Source of the DNA: Gloeomargarita sp. SRBZ-1_bins_9
GTDB taxonomy: Bacteria > Cyanobacteriota > Cyanobacteriia > Gloeomargaritales > Gloeomargaritaceae
Direction of reading: 5' to 3'
DNA: 64,000 bases
Assembly (NCBI GenBank): GCA_039794565.1
Contig: JAUQVX010000001.1
Location: 310,001-374,000, forward strand
In this document: piece after piece, positions 53,018 to 64,000 of the stretch
Layout of the letters: each line of letters starts with the position of its first letter
How positions within the stretch are numbered: position 1 is the first letter of the stretch
Notes under the pieces: generated by a model
The model's database searches: none
The model's input: the letters and a program-made list of their open reading frames with translations, nothing else
What the model was told of the DNA's origin: nothing
Program-made: the position numbers and the translations under genes

Positions 53018-54603
53018 TGGGGAACCAACCGGTCGTCCTACTGGCCAGTCGCGAACCGATCCTGCGGTTGGGGTTGTCCTCCTGGCTGGAGCAGCAGGGG
53101 CTGGCCCAGGTGGAAACGACCGACCGCCCGGAGGAGTTGCAAAATCTCCTGAGCGAACGCCTACACGCCGGCCAACCCCTGGTGGATTTGTTGGTGTTGG
53201 ATTTGGAGTGGCCAGATATTCCCCTGTGCCAGTCCTTGAAGCGCCGTTATCCCCATTTGCCGATTTTGGCCCTAGGCCCCCCCGCCAGCCGGGACCAACT
53301 GCTGCACTACCAGCAACTGGGGTTGGCCGCCTATGTGGAGCGGACCGCCTCGGCCTTGACCCTATGGCACTGGATGCAGGCCCTGTTGAGCGGGTATTCC
53401 CCCTGGCTGCAACCGGAACAGGTTGGCCCCACTTGGCGAGCCCGGATCTACCAGCAAGGGTTGCAACAAATCGAAGCCGCCCTGTGGCAGTGCTACCAGT
53501 GGCAACAGCGCCCCCGTCCCTGGTGGGAACGGCAAATTATTCACGGTCGGCGGCGGGAATTGCAGGCAGCGCGGTGGTTGCTCACCTGGATCTGGCGACC
53601 GGGGCCGGTTTTAGCGCCTCCTCCCCAAGTGGTGCACCCGCCCTTGGCCCTGCCACCGAGTGAACGGATGAACCAAGTGCGCCAGGCCTTTAATCAGACC
53701 CTCCGCAACGACAGCGGTTTGCTCCTGGAAACGGACCTGCTGCGTTTTGAGAAACAGCGGGAACTGTGGAATACGGTCCTCAATCGCTGGGAGGCCATCC
53801 TGGCGGAACTGATCGAGGCGCAGGTCAGCGAAGCCGATGTGGTTTCCCGCTCTCTTGACCTGGTGCGCCGGCTGTGGCAGGAATCCCTGACGGACTTTGT
53901 CGGGCGGTACTACACAATTGACGGGCAGGATGTGCTGGCCACCCTTTTAGCCCAGCAACCGACGGTGGAAGCTCTGATCCTGACCAAAATTCCCCTGGTG
54001 CCCGACCTGTTGAGCTATCACCTGTTTCAGACGCCCCTGCGGATTGACGGGGTGATCTACGCGGCCAACAGCCAGATTGCGGCTGACTATGCGGCGGCAT
54101 TGCTGGAGAATTTGGTGATCCAGGTGGCCAATGCGGTGGTGCAACCCCTGATCAACTGTTTCCCCCACCACGAATCGGTTAAGCAGCGGTTTTACCGACG
54201 CACCCTCCTCTCCACCCGGGAAACCGAGCGGCTGCGCAACCAACTGTCCCAACGCTACCGCTGGCAAAAGTATTGGGAAGAACCCCGGGCCATCTTCGAA
54301 AGCCGGTATCAGCTCCTGCGCATCCAAAACCAGGCCATTGTCAACTATCCCATCTATGCCGGTCGCACGGCGGAACTGGCCCAATTGCGGGGCATTCCCT
54401 GGCTAGTCACCCTCTGGCTGGAATTCCAGGACGCCATCGCTCCGGTCCTGCGGGCCATTGCCAACTACCTGGGGCGCACCACTGCTTATTTGTTGACCCG
54501 GATCATCGGGCGGGGGTTGGGCCTCATTGGACGGGGCATCCTGCAGGGCATCGGCAGCACCTGGCAAAACAACCGCCCCCAGGAAAAAATAACCCCCTGG
54601 TGA
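53017..54603 (+). CDS. Ycf55/DUF3685 family protein with receiver-like N-terminus
   Basis: 528 residues. Residues about 1-125 follow the response-regulator fold, with VVLLASREPILRLGLSSWL and DLLVLDLEWPDIPLC carrying a DLE where the phosphorylation motif sits. The rest is the DUF3685/Ycf55 region, rich in Trp and helices (WYQ-like WHWMQALLSGYSPWLQ, SLTDFVGRYYTIDGQDVLAT, NYPIYAGRTAELAQLRGIPW). Function unknown; the receiver-like part may be non-phosphorylated. Its ATG overlaps the PBP2 stop, suggesting coupling to cell-wall synthesis. Confidence 0.82.
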   Translation: MGNQPVVLLASREPILRLGLSSWLEQQGLAQVETTDRPEELQNLLSERLHAGQPLVDLLVLDLEWPDIPLCQSLKRRYPHLPILALGPPASRDQLLHYQQLGLAAYVERTASALTLWHWMQALLSGYSPWLQPEQVGPTWRARIYQQGLQQIEAALWQCYQWQQRPRPWWERQIIHGRRRELQAARWLLTWIWRPGPVLAPPPQVVHPPLALPPSERMNQVRQAFNQTLRNDSGLLLETDLLRFEKQRELWNTVLNRWEAILAELIEAQVSEADVVSRSLDLVRRLWQESLTDFVGRYYTIDGQDVLATLLAQQPTVEALILTKIPLVPDLLSYHLFQTPLRIDGVIYAANSQIAADYAAALLENLVIQVANAVVQPLINCFPHHESVKQRFYRRTLLSTRETERLRNQLSQRYRWQKYWEEPRAIFESRYQLLRIQNQAIVNYPIYAGRTAELAQLRGIPWLVTLWLEFQDAIAPVLRAIANYLGRTTAYLLTRIIGRGLGLIGRGILQGIGSTWQNNRPQEKITPW

Positions 54604-54639
54604 CCATAACCAGAGGGTTGACTCAACCGTTGACAGTGC

Positions 54640-55872
54640 TTAACCCATGAACCACTCTTCCACCGCCTCTTCGCGGGTGTTGGTACGGCGCGACAGGGTG
54701 CGGCGGTCGAAGGTCATGTGGATTTCCCGGGTCTGCTCCCCATCGGCGGCCACTGCAAAGATGGGGAAGTCAATGTTGCCATCGGGGAAGCTCATCTGGA
54801 AGCGGAAGGTGCCGTCGGGATTGAGTTGAATTTTGCGGCCCCCCACCGTCACCGTCGCATCCGGTTCGGTCGCCCCATAGACAATCAACTCTGCATCCGC
54901 CACCAGCCAGAATTTGCGCGGGCGCATGGGGGGAACGGAAGCGGCCAAACCAATCCCCGACATGCCGATGCCCGAGAAGGTGGGCACCGCCCAGCGACCA
55001 ATCCCCGACGGGAAGACATAGGAACTGATGGCCAGCTCGGCGCTGCTGACCACCGAACCCGGTACGTGCTGCATGGAGCCGTACAGGGAACCTGCCACCC
55101 GCAGGGATTCTGCCGCCGCAGCCCGTTGCATCACCTCGTCGTACACCGGTGTCTCGGCGGTTTGGCGTTCCCCGGGGGGCACCAGTTGGAAGAACGTCCG
55201 ACCCCGCAGGTCCTCGTCAAACCCAATCGTGATGAAGTGGTCCTCAATCCAATCCGAGGGATACACCGGGGGAATCCGCACCGCCGCCGAACGGGCCAGC
55301 CGCAACCAGCGACCATCCGCCGTGCGATAGCCAATTTCCACTATGTAATCCCGGTCGCTCACGGGAATCGGCAAGTACCACTCCCGCGCCAGTTCATCAC
55401 AGGCGTACTCCTGCACACTATGGGGCGCCTGCACCTCCAGGTTGATATTGGTGACGTCATAGAGCCGCAGGGCCAATTGCTGGCCACCCTGTCTGCGCCG
55501 TTCCTCCCGGGCCTCATTGGGAATATCCCAGTAGGCATAGGCCCATTGAGGGTCACGGGGCATCAGGACAATGCGGCTTTCCCCATAGCCCCCAGGTAAA
55601 TCCGGCAGCCCTTGGTCCACATCCTGTAGGGCCGTTGCCGTCAGGGGTAGCGTCGGTTCTGAGGTCATGGCTTTGTCGGTCTCCACGGTGGTTTGCGCCT
55701 CCTGCATCTTAGGGGGTTGGTGGGAATAGGCGGTTTGTAACTCGGCCGCTCGAATCGCTGTCACCAAATAGGACTTCCGCATCCGGCTGTAGCGAGGAAT
55801 GCCTAACTCGCTGGCCAAACGCCGCAAGTCCCGTAGGGTCATCTCCTCTAGCGGCACATCGCGTTGAGTCAT
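54640..55872 (-). CDS. DUF4912 protein with Rho-N-like N-terminal domain
   Basis: 410 residues. The N-terminal 40 residues (EMTLRDLRRLASELGIPRYS, RMRKSYLVTAI) match the Rho termination factor N-like SAP fold. Residues 90-270 form the DUF4912 region, with SRIVLMPRDPQWAYAYWDIP, LALRLYDVTNINLEVQAPHS and WYLPIPVSDRDYIVEIGYRT. The C-terminus contains a beta-rich domain starting PRKFWLVADAELIVYGATEP, similar to Ig-like extensions. Common in cyanobacteria, function unknown; nucleic acid or sugar binding is guessed. It has its own promoter region between it and icd. Confidence 0.82.
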   Translation of the reverse strand: MTQRDVPLEEMTLRDLRRLASELGIPRYSRMRKSYLVTAIRAAELQTAYSHQPPKMQEAQTTVETDKAMTSEPTLPLTATALQDVDQGLPDLPGGYGESRIVLMPRDPQWAYAYWDIPNEAREERRRQGGQQLALRLYDVTNINLEVQAPHSVQEYACDELAREWYLPIPVSDRDYIVEIGYRTADGRWLRLARSAAVRIPPVYPSDWIEDHFITIGFDEDLRGRTFFQLVPPGERQTAETPVYDEVMQRAAAAESLRVAGSLYGSMQHVPGSVVSSAELAISSYVFPSGIGRWAVPTFSGIGMSGIGLAASVPPMRPRKFWLVADAELIVYGATEPDATVTVGGRKIQLNPDGTFRFQMSFPDGNIDFPIFAVAADGEQTREIHMTFDRRTLSRRTNTREEAVEEWFMG

Positions 55873-55991
55873 AGTCCGGAACCCGCCGTACGGGATCACA
55901 ACGTTACCTGGCAATTTAAGCAAAAAATCCCCCAGGATCAAGCACCGACGGTCACCTTGCCCCCCAAAAACGTCCGCCTATCCCCTAAGTG

Positions 55992-57431
<1,440 letters not shown>

Positions 57432-57490
57432 GGGGGTCAGTTTAGCCGATTGGGACCGAGAAACGGTAGAGACTATAGCCTATCAGGGGT

Positions 57491-58837
57491 TTACGACGCA
57501 ACGGCCATCGCCGGCGGCAGCGCTACTCCCGTCAAACTAAAGGCTCGCGCCTCGGTGATGCGTACCTGGACCAACTGCCCCGGTTCCGTTGCCCCCACGA
57601 CAAAGGTCAGGCGGTTGGTGCGGGTGCGGCCCATGCCTTGGGTCGGGTCCTTGGGATTCACCCCCTCGATCAGTACTTCCTCGACCCGTCCCAAATAGCG
57701 CTGGGACCGCCGAGCCGCTACCTGGGCCACCAGATGGTTCAACCGCTGTAGCCGGTCCTGTTTGACTTCATCGGGGACTTGGTTGGGCCAGGTCGCTGCC
57801 GGTGTACCCGGTCGGGGGGAATAGGCCGCCGTATTTACCTGGTCAAATCCCACCTCTTCGACCAGGCGCAGCGTTTGCCCAAACTGGGCCTCGGTCTCGC
57901 CGGGAAAGCCCACAATGGCATCGGCACTGATGGCCGCATCAGGAAGGTACTGCCGAATTTTCTCAATAATCTGCAAGTAGCGCTCCCGGGTGTAACCCCG
58001 CTGCATAGCCTTGAGGATGGCGTTGTCCCCGGATTGAAACGGGATGTGGAAGTGCTCGCACACCTTGGGCAGTTCAGCGCAGGCTCGGATCAACCGCTCA
58101 GTGAAATAGCGGGGGTGGCTGGTCACAAACCGGATGCGCTCGATCCCCGGCACATCGTGGATGAAATAGAGCAAATCCGTCAGGGTCACCCGGTAGCGTC
58201 CATCCGGTCGCGTCCCCAAATCCCGCCCATAGGCATCAATGTTTTGCCCCAGCAGCGTCACTTCCTTGTAGCCTTGCTCGGCCAGACCCGTAATTTCTGC
58301 CTTGATGGCCTCCGGTTGGCGGGATTGCTCCTTCCCCCGCACCAGGGGCACCACACAGTAGGTGCAGTGTTCGTTGCAGCCATAAATCACATTCACCCAG
58401 GCAGTGACGTGACTACTGCGCCGGGGCTTAGTAATGTCTTCCAAAATATCGATCTCATCGGTGGCCACCACCTGCTGCCCCTGTTCCACTTGTTCCAGCA
58501 GCTCCCCCAGGCGATTGGCATACTGCGGCCCCATCACCAAATCCAGCTCCGGCACCCGCCGCAACAGGCGCTCCCCCTCCTGCTGAGCCACACAGCCGGC
58601 CACCGCCAGTAAAAGATGGGGGTTTTCCCGTTTGCGTTTCGCCTGCCGCCCCAGGTAAGAATACACCTTCTGTTCAGCGTTATCCCGGATGGTGCAGGTG
58701 TTGTACAGCACCAAGTCCGCCTGGTCTTCTTCCTCCACCGGCTGCCATCCCAAGGCATCTAGGATCCCGGCCATCCGCTCCGAATCGGCCCGGTTCATCT
58801 GGCAGCCAAAGGTAACAATACAATACCTACGGGGCAT
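57491..58837 (-). CDS. miaB: tRNA-2-methylthio-N6-dimethylallyladenosine synthase
   Basis: 448 residues of the methylthiotransferase family. The N-terminal UPF0004 domain has [10 protein letters not shown] and CVAQQEGE cysteines; the radical-SAM motif is CNEHCTYC near residue 150; the TRAM domain is at the C-terminus ([12 protein letters not shown], ...). Adds a methylthio group to i6A37 in tRNAs reading U-starting codons. ATG at MPRRYC preferred to an upstream start. Confidence 0.96.
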   Translation of the reverse strand: MPRRYCIVTFGCQMNRADSERMAGILDALGWQPVEEEDQADLVLYNTCTIRDNAEQKVYSYLGRQAKRKRENPHLLLAVAGCVAQQEGERLLRRVPELDLVMGPQYANRLGELLEQVEQGQQVVATDEIDILEDITKPRRSSHVTAWVNVIYGCNEHCTYCVVPLVRGKEQSRQPEAIKAEITGLAEQGYKEVTLLGQNIDAYGRDLGTRPDGRYRVTLTDLLYFIHDVPGIERIRFVTSHPRYFTERLIRACAELPKVCEHFHIPFQSGDNAILKAMQRGYTRERYLQIIEKIRQYLPDAAISADAIVGFPGETEAQFGQTLRLVEEVGFDQVNTAAYSPRPGTPAATWPNQVPDEVKQDRLQRLNHLVAQVAARRSQRYLGRVEEVLIEGVNPKDPTQGMGRTRTNRLTFVVGATEPGQLVQVRITEARAFSLTGVALPPAMAVAS

Positions 58838-58871
58838 GGGGAAAAAATCGCCAGGATTTCGCAACTATCTA

Positions 58872-59243
58872 TTATAGAGACGGGGGCGGGGGGGTGGCGA
58901 TAACCCGGTTGTGCTCGTCCAACAGGAGAACCCGGGGGGTGTGGTGCGGCCAGAGCTCAGGGGGTAAGGCGCCGTAGGTCATGATGATCAACCGGTCCCC
59001 CACCTGGCCGCAGTGGGCCGCCGCCCCGTTGAGTTCCACCCGTCCCGAACCCGCCGGCGCCGGTATGGCATAGGTCACCAATCGTTGCCCATTGCTGATA
59101 TTGGCCACCTGCACCTGCTCGTAGGGCAAAATCCCCGCCTTATCCAGCAAATCCCCATCAATGGCGATGCTGCCCAAGTAATCGGGGTGGGTGCCTGTCA
59201 GCCGCGCATTGTGCAATTTGCTCAGCAAAAACGTGCGCCACAT
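58872..59243 (-). CDS. panD: Aspartate 1-decarboxylase proenzyme
   Basis: 123 residues. Makes beta-alanine for pantothenate and CoA. The proenzyme self-cleaves at Gly24-Ser25 in YLGSIAID to form the pyruvoyl group; Lys9 region and [17 protein letters not shown] are conserved. Length slightly above usual with a Pro-rich tail. It is 3 bp after ppa, with miaB downstream at 34 bp, so probably in one transcript. Confidence 0.96.
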   Translation of the reverse strand: MWRTFLLSKLHNARLTGTHPDYLGSIAIDGDLLDKAGILPYEQVQVANISNGQRLVTYAIPAPAGSGRVELNGAAAHCGQVGDRLIIMTYGALPPELWPHHTPRVLLLDEHNRVIATPPPPSL

Positions 59244-59246
59244 GGG

Positions 59247-59765
59247 CTACGACTGCTTCTGGTAGGCGGCAATTGCCTGGGCAATGAGGGGCTTAACAGC
59301 ATACACATCCTTCCACTCGCCGATGTCCACCTTCTTGTTCTCCAGGTTCTTGTAGGTGCGGAAAAACTCGGCAATCTCCGCCAGACGGTGGGCCGGCACA
59401 TCACTGAGGGACTTGTAACCGGCATAACGGGGGTCGTCCGCCGGCACGCACAACAATTTTTCGTCCCGCTCCCCCTGATCCACCATCTCCAACATGCCGA
59501 TGGGCCGCGCCACCACCAAGCACCCCGGAAACGTCGGCTCATCCATCATCACCAGTCCATCCAGCGGGTCCCCGTCCTCCCCCAACGTATTGGGAATAAA
59601 GCCGTAGTCGTAGGGGTACTGCACCGACGAGTACAGCACCCGGTCCAGCTTGATCACACCCAGGTCCTTATCCATCTCGTACTTATTGCGGGACCCGCCG
59701 GGAATCTCGATGATCAAATGCACCAGACCGTCGGCAGGCTGGGGGGGAATGCGACGCAAATCCAC
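59247..59765 (-). CDS. ppa: Inorganic pyrophosphatase
   Basis: 172 residues, family I. Motifs: [37 protein letters not shown], with the DGDPLD metal ligands and [34 protein letters not shown]. Hydrolyses pyrophosphate to drive biosynthesis. Hexameric bacterial type. It lies between panD and the acetyltransferase gene. Confidence 0.97.
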   Translation of the reverse strand: MDLRRIPPQPADGLVHLIIEIPGGSRNKYEMDKDLGVIKLDRVLYSSVQYPYDYGFIPNTLGEDGDPLDGLVMMDEPTFPGCLVVARPIGMLEMVDQGERDEKLLCVPADDPRYAGYKSLSDVPAHRLAEIAEFFRTYKNLENKKVDIGEWKDVYAVKPLIAQAIAAYQKQS

Positions 59766-59774
59766 AGGCGTTCC

Positions 59775-60299
59775 TCAAACGGCAGAACATTCTTGATTGT
59801 ACCGGCAAACGGTTTTCCCCAGCAGCAGCCGCCGAGGACCCCCCAGCCAGGTTCGCCAGGTCCATTCCCACCGCTGCACCTGGTACCCCAACTGGGCATA
59901 CAGCCGCCGCGCCGCCTGATTGTCCTCCATCACGTGGAGATACACCTGCTCCTGGGGCCAAGCTTGCACCGCCTCCTCGGCCACCTGCAACAAAGCCCGC
60001 CCGATACCTTGCCGCCGGTAAGCCGGAGACACCGCCAAATTAGCCAGGTAAATATAGGGCACCTGCAACCATTGCCGCTGGCTGAGTTCCACGGCCCCCA
60101 CCAGGTGACCATCCCGCCAGGCCCCGATCCAGAGAATCCGGCTCCCCTCCCGCTCCAGGCGTTGGCGGATATCCTGTTCAATGGTGCGTTGCCACAGACC
60201 GGCCCACCAACCCCCTGGATTTAGCGGCGGTGGGAAACACTCGGCCAGCAACGCCGCCAGGGGACCCACATCCGGCAGGTCCAACGGTCGAATGTCCAA
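59775..60299 (-). CDS. GNAT-family N-acetyltransferase (RimI-like)
   Basis: 174 residues. GNAT fold: LVGAVELSQRQWLQVPYIYL, then LAVSPAYRRQGIGRALLQVA with the acetyl-CoA pyrophosphate loop RRQGIG, and YLHVMEDNQAARRLYAQLGY with the Asn and Tyr of the family. Close to RimI-type protein acetyltransferases but the target is uncertain. No ATG or GTG is available; a TTG at MDIRPLDLP is most plausible, directly after the thiC stop. An ATG further upstream would overlap thiC by about 95 bp. Confidence 0.8.
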   Translation of the reverse strand: MDIRPLDLPDVGPLAALLAECFPPPLNPGGWWAGLWQRTIEQDIRQRLEREGSRILWIGAWRDGHLVGAVELSQRQWLQVPYIYLANLAVSPAYRRQGIGRALLQVAEEAVQAWPQEQVYLHVMEDNQAARRLYAQLGYQVQRWEWTWRTWLGGPRRLLLGKTVCRYNQECSAV

Positions 60300-60301
60300 C
60301 C

Positions 60302-61675
<1,374 letters not shown>

Positions 61676-61690
61676 TCACCTCTGGAAATA

Positions 61691-61772
61691 TTAGCTTCCC
61701 TCCGCCGGCATGACCCGGTTCAGGTTCTCAGGGTATGCTCTCAGCCCCCAAAACAGGGACACCCCTAGCTAA
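61691..61772 (-). promoter_or_regulatory. TPP riboswitch (THI element)
   Basis: On the minus strand the leader contains the TPP aptamer consensus: GGGGTGTCC, GGCTGAGAG, ACCCTGAGAACCTGAACCGG and GGTCATGCCGGCGGAGGGAA. The ends TTAGCT and AGCTAA form P1. It lies 18 bp before the thiC ATG, close enough to mask the ribosome site when TPP binds. Regulation by thiamine pyrophosphate is established for thiC elements of this kind. Confidence 0.96.
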
Positions 61773-61783
61773 ACGTATCCGCT

Positions 61784-61789
61784 ATTTTA
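61784..61789 (-). promoter_or_regulatory. Candidate -10 box for the thiC leader
   Basis: TAAAAT on the minus strand lies about 12 bp before the TPP aptamer, placing the transcript start at its 5' edge. No good -35 is apparent. Confidence 0.4.
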
Positions 61790-61858
61790 ACACGGGTTTT
61801 CGGGGATGGGCAGGAATTTTCGCTATGGTGGTGGTAGGGGGACGTTGGAGATCACCTG

Positions 61859-61981
61859 ATGGACGTAAAAACGGTGGTGCTGGGATTGACGGTCCTATTT
61901 ACCCTGGCGACGTTGTACTTCGGCACCCGCAACGGCTTCTACGACACGGATAACTATCACGGCAACGGTTCGGCCCATTGA
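61859..61981 (+). CDS. Small single-helix membrane protein
   Basis: 40 residues: a membrane helix (VVLGLTVLFTLATLYFG) followed by a polar tail TRNGFYDTDNYHGNGSAH. I recall similar short cyanobacterial proteins ending in DSDxYHGNGSAH, perhaps photosystem-associated, but no named member I can defend. GGAG lies nine bases before the ATG. Its TGA overlaps the next ATG (TGATG), indicating translational coupling to the MBL protein. Confidence 0.6.
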   Translation: MDVKTVVLGLTVLFTLATLYFGTRNGFYDTDNYHGNGSAH

Positions 61982-63501
61982 TGCTGGGGTGCCGGGTTTA
62001 CAGTCCGGGCCATGGGGGGGCGGGGATTTGTTTGGTAGGGCATTTGGGGCCGTACCGCGTCATGTTGGACTGCGGTTTATCCCGGTTAGACCCCTACTTT
62101 GACCTGACGCCGCCGGCGGACTGGGTGATTTGCTCCCACGCCCATCCCAACCACGCCCGGGGCATGCTGGCCCTGCACCGCGGGTTTCCCGATTTACCCA
62201 TCTATACGAGCGAAGTAACCCGGCGGTTGCTGCCCTTGAACTGGCCTGTACAGGAGGGGTTAACGGGGTTGGGCATCGAGTTGCCCTGGCGGTTGCCGGT
62301 GCATCTGGCGCCCGATCTGACCGTGGAGTTGATTCCGGCGGGGCATTTACCGGGAGCAGCTTTGGTGTGGCTCCAATACCAGACGCCAGAGCGGGTCTAT
62401 TCCCTGCTCTACACGGGCAACTGTTGCCTAGCCAACACCCGCCTTGCCGAAGGGTTGCGCCTGGAGGAGCTGCGGGGCCTGCACCCCGATGTACTCATCT
62501 TGGATGCCCCGGCCGGCACGCGCAAATATCCCCGGCGCAAGCAACAGGAACACCATTTAGCGGAATGGGTGGTGTGGGCCTTGACCCGGGGGCAGCGGGT
62601 GTGTATTGTCGCCGGCGCCATTGGGGACGCCCAAGAAATCCTGCTCATCCTGCGCACCCACTACCTGTTAACGGGCCGGCCGGTGCGGATTGGCGTGGAC
62701 CCGGCGGTTGCCCGGGGCTGTGATGTCCTCCTGGAACTGCTGGCCTTTTTACCCACCCCCGTACAGAACTTTGCCCGCCACCAGAGCCTTTTTTGGGACG
62801 ACCGGGTATATCCCCAGAGTCACCGTTGGCAGCCGTCAGAGGCCCCGGATCCCTTCGATATTTTGCTCTGTAGCGACCTACCGGACTGCATCGGCAATAG
62901 CGATCAGCGGTGGTGGGTGCTGTGGCCAGAGGAGGTGCCCCTACCCCGGGAAGTTCCCCACCAGACCTACCGCCTGTCGGCCTACAACGACAGCGGGACA
63001 ACCCTACAATTGCTACACACCCTGCGCCCCCAGCATCTGGTTCTGGTGCATGGGCTGCCCCACTACTTGGGTGACCTAGCCGGATTAGAGGAAGTCCGCA
63101 ACCGCTATCACGTCCATGTTCCCTTACCGGGGGCCTGGTTGGACTTACCCGTAGGGAGTTGGGTGAGGCATCCCGCGCCGGAACCAGCCGGAAGCTATGA
63201 GGGGGAAATCCAGGAAACCCCCAGCGGCATTCGCATCGAACTGCCCCGTACCCTGACAACCGACCCCCGCTGGCAGCCCTTCAGTACCACCGGTCTGGTG
63301 GAGGCTCGTTGGCAAGGGGAAGAGCTGGTGCTACGGGGCTTGACCCCCAAGGAGGTCCTAGCGGTAACCCCCACCCCCGGTCGCGCCTGCGCCCACTGTC
63401 GCTTCTACCGGGGCCAACGCTGCACCCAACCCGAATCGCCCTTGATGGGCCTACAGGTGGCCCCCGACGGCTACTGCGACGCCTTCACACCCGCTACTTA
63501 A
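61981..63501 (+). CDS. Metallo-beta-lactamase/beta-CASP-like protein with C-terminal Cys motif
   Basis: 506 residues. The MBL domain has VMLDCGL and SHAHPNHARG near residue 50, where HxHxDH becomes HAHPNH (Asp replaced by Asn), then PAGHLPGA and LYTGNC. A beta-CASP-like insertion follows, with the RHQSLFWDD and VLVHGLPHY segments. The C-terminus has CAHCRFYRGQRC and a final GYCDAF, a CxxC...C...C set that may bind zinc or Fe-S. RNase J/CPSF-like relatives cut RNA; this variant may use altered metal binding. Coupled to the small membrane gene. Confidence 0.78.
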   Translation: MLGCRVYSPGHGGAGICLVGHLGPYRVMLDCGLSRLDPYFDLTPPADWVICSHAHPNHARGMLALHRGFPDLPIYTSEVTRRLLPLNWPVQEGLTGLGIELPWRLPVHLAPDLTVELIPAGHLPGAALVWLQYQTPERVYSLLYTGNCCLANTRLAEGLRLEELRGLHPDVLILDAPAGTRKYPRRKQQEHHLAEWVVWALTRGQRVCIVAGAIGDAQEILLILRTHYLLTGRPVRIGVDPAVARGCDVLLELLAFLPTPVQNFARHQSLFWDDRVYPQSHRWQPSEAPDPFDILLCSDLPDCIGNSDQRWWVLWPEEVPLPREVPHQTYRLSAYNDSGTTLQLLHTLRPQHLVLVHGLPHYLGDLAGLEEVRNRYHVHVPLPGAWLDLPVGSWVRHPAPEPAGSYEGEIQETPSGIRIELPRTLTTDPRWQPFSTTGLVEARWQGEELVLRGLTPKEVLAVTPTPGRACAHCRFYRGQRCTQPESPLMGLQVAPDGYCDAFTPAT

Positions 63502-64000
63502 CCACGCGCCAGAGTTTGATGGTGTTGTCGCGACTGCCGCTGGCGAGCCACTGCTGGTCCGGGCTAAAGGCCAGACAAGTCACCCCCTTTTCGTGGCCCT
63601 TTAAGGTCATCAACGGCGCATAGGTTTGGCCGTCCCAGATGCGGATATCCCCTTCCCAACCGCCGCTGGCCAGATAGCGTCCCTGGGGACTGTAGGCCAT
63701 CGCCCGCACCCCCTCCCGATGGCCCGTCAAGGTGGCAATGGGGTCGCCGTTGTGCAAATGCCACAGGTGCACGGCCGTATCCTCCCCCCCTGCTGCGATC
63801 ACTCGCCCGTTGGGACTGACCACCACCGCATTGAAGCCACTGCCGCTAAAACTACTCGGCCCTACGATGTTGCGCAGGGGGTCACCCCCATCCGTCAGCC
63901 ACACCTTCACCGTATTATCCCAACTGGCACTGACCAGCAACCGCCCGTCCCCCGTGAAGGCGACCGAACGGACATAGCTGCCGTGCCCCCTCAAGGTCGT
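63494..64000 (-). CDS. WD40-repeat protein, C-terminal part
   Basis: The right edge cuts the gene; 168 residues remain, made of four WD40 blades: GSYVRSVAFTGDGRLLVSAS with DNTVKVW, then AVHLWHL, GDIRIWD and DNTIKLWRVVK at the end. The GH...SPDG and D-x-W-style endings repeat about every 42 residues. Cyanobacterial WD40 proteins often have a kinase or other N-terminal domain, which would lie to the right. The end overlaps the MBL gene by 8 bp. Confidence 0.9.
   Translation of the reverse strand, partial: TTLRGHGSYVRSVAFTGDGRLLVSASWDNTVKVWLTDGGDPLRNIVGPSSFSGSGFNAVVVSPNGRVIAAGGEDTAVHLWHLHNGDPIATLTGHREGVRAMAYSPQGRYLASGGWEGDIRIWDGQTYAPLMTLKGHEKGVTCLAFSPDQQWLASGSRDNTIKLWRVVK

Overview
The window is a continuous stretch of a cyanobacterial chromosome, GC-rich and gene-dense. 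The lineage is shown by Psb28, an RbcR-type LysR regulator, a one-helix high-light-inducible protein, Ycf37, Ycf51, Ycf54, a Ycf55/DUF3685 protein, a probable CRR7 and several small proteins I recognise only from cyanobacteria. I cannot name the genus. The high GC, compact overlapping operons and a Tll0007-like cellulose synthase would fit an early-branching or thermophilic unicellular lineage, but that is inference. There is no rRNA, tRNA, CRISPR array, prophage or intact insertion sequence that I can see.

Layout. 1-4 kb: end of a CtpA protease, psb28, a Jag/KhpB RNA-binding protein, a small zinc-ribbon protein lying antisense to the 3' end of a cellulose synthase-like GT2 gene. 4-7.7 kb: DUF1400, dacA (c-di-AMP synthesis) and uppS, then rbcR and coaE. 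7.7-10 kb: a leftward signalling cluster of DUF4388 protein, Ras-like GTPase, roadblock protein and bacteriohemerythrin. 10-17.6 kb: SDR, ArsB-like transporter, Sua5-like protein, an orphan tyrosine recombinase, pyrB, plsY, crr7, ycf37 and an hli gene. 17.7-24.5 kb: rightward genes for a DUF697 GTPase, YtxH and DUF948 membrane proteins, der, bioY, lspA, then an rrf2-cysK pair. 25-28.7 kb: a sugar transferase, divergent znuA/znuC with Zur-like boxes but no znuB, followed by a decayed MNT/HEPN toxin-antitoxin pair.

29-40 kb: queG, a SIMPL protein, a tightly overlapping set (ycf51, GldA-like dehydrogenase, MBL-like protein, DRTGG protein, Trp-rich protein), glyQ, a DUF1537 kinase, ybaB and secA. 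40-51 kb: a frameshifted FkbM methyltransferase, queA, an LptF/G permease, ycf54, a decayed CDF transporter, a LOG-family protein, an oxidoreductase, ccdA, carA and a YacP nuclease. 51-64 kb: PBP2, Ycf55, a DUF4912 protein, icd, miaB, panD, ppa, an acetyltransferase, thiC under a TPP riboswitch, a variant beta-CASP/MBL protein and the end of a WD40 protein.

Most genes are housekeeping: cell wall and envelope (dacA, uppS, lspA, lptF/G, PBP2), cofactors (coaE, panD, thiC, bioY), tRNA modification (queA, queG, miaB, Sua5-like) and photosystem assembly. The accessory signals of most interest are the hemerythrin/GTPase cluster, the zinc locus that lost its permease next to a dying toxin-antitoxin pair, the recombinase flanked by short palindromes, the two broken genes at 40-44 kb, and the overlapping ycf51 operon.
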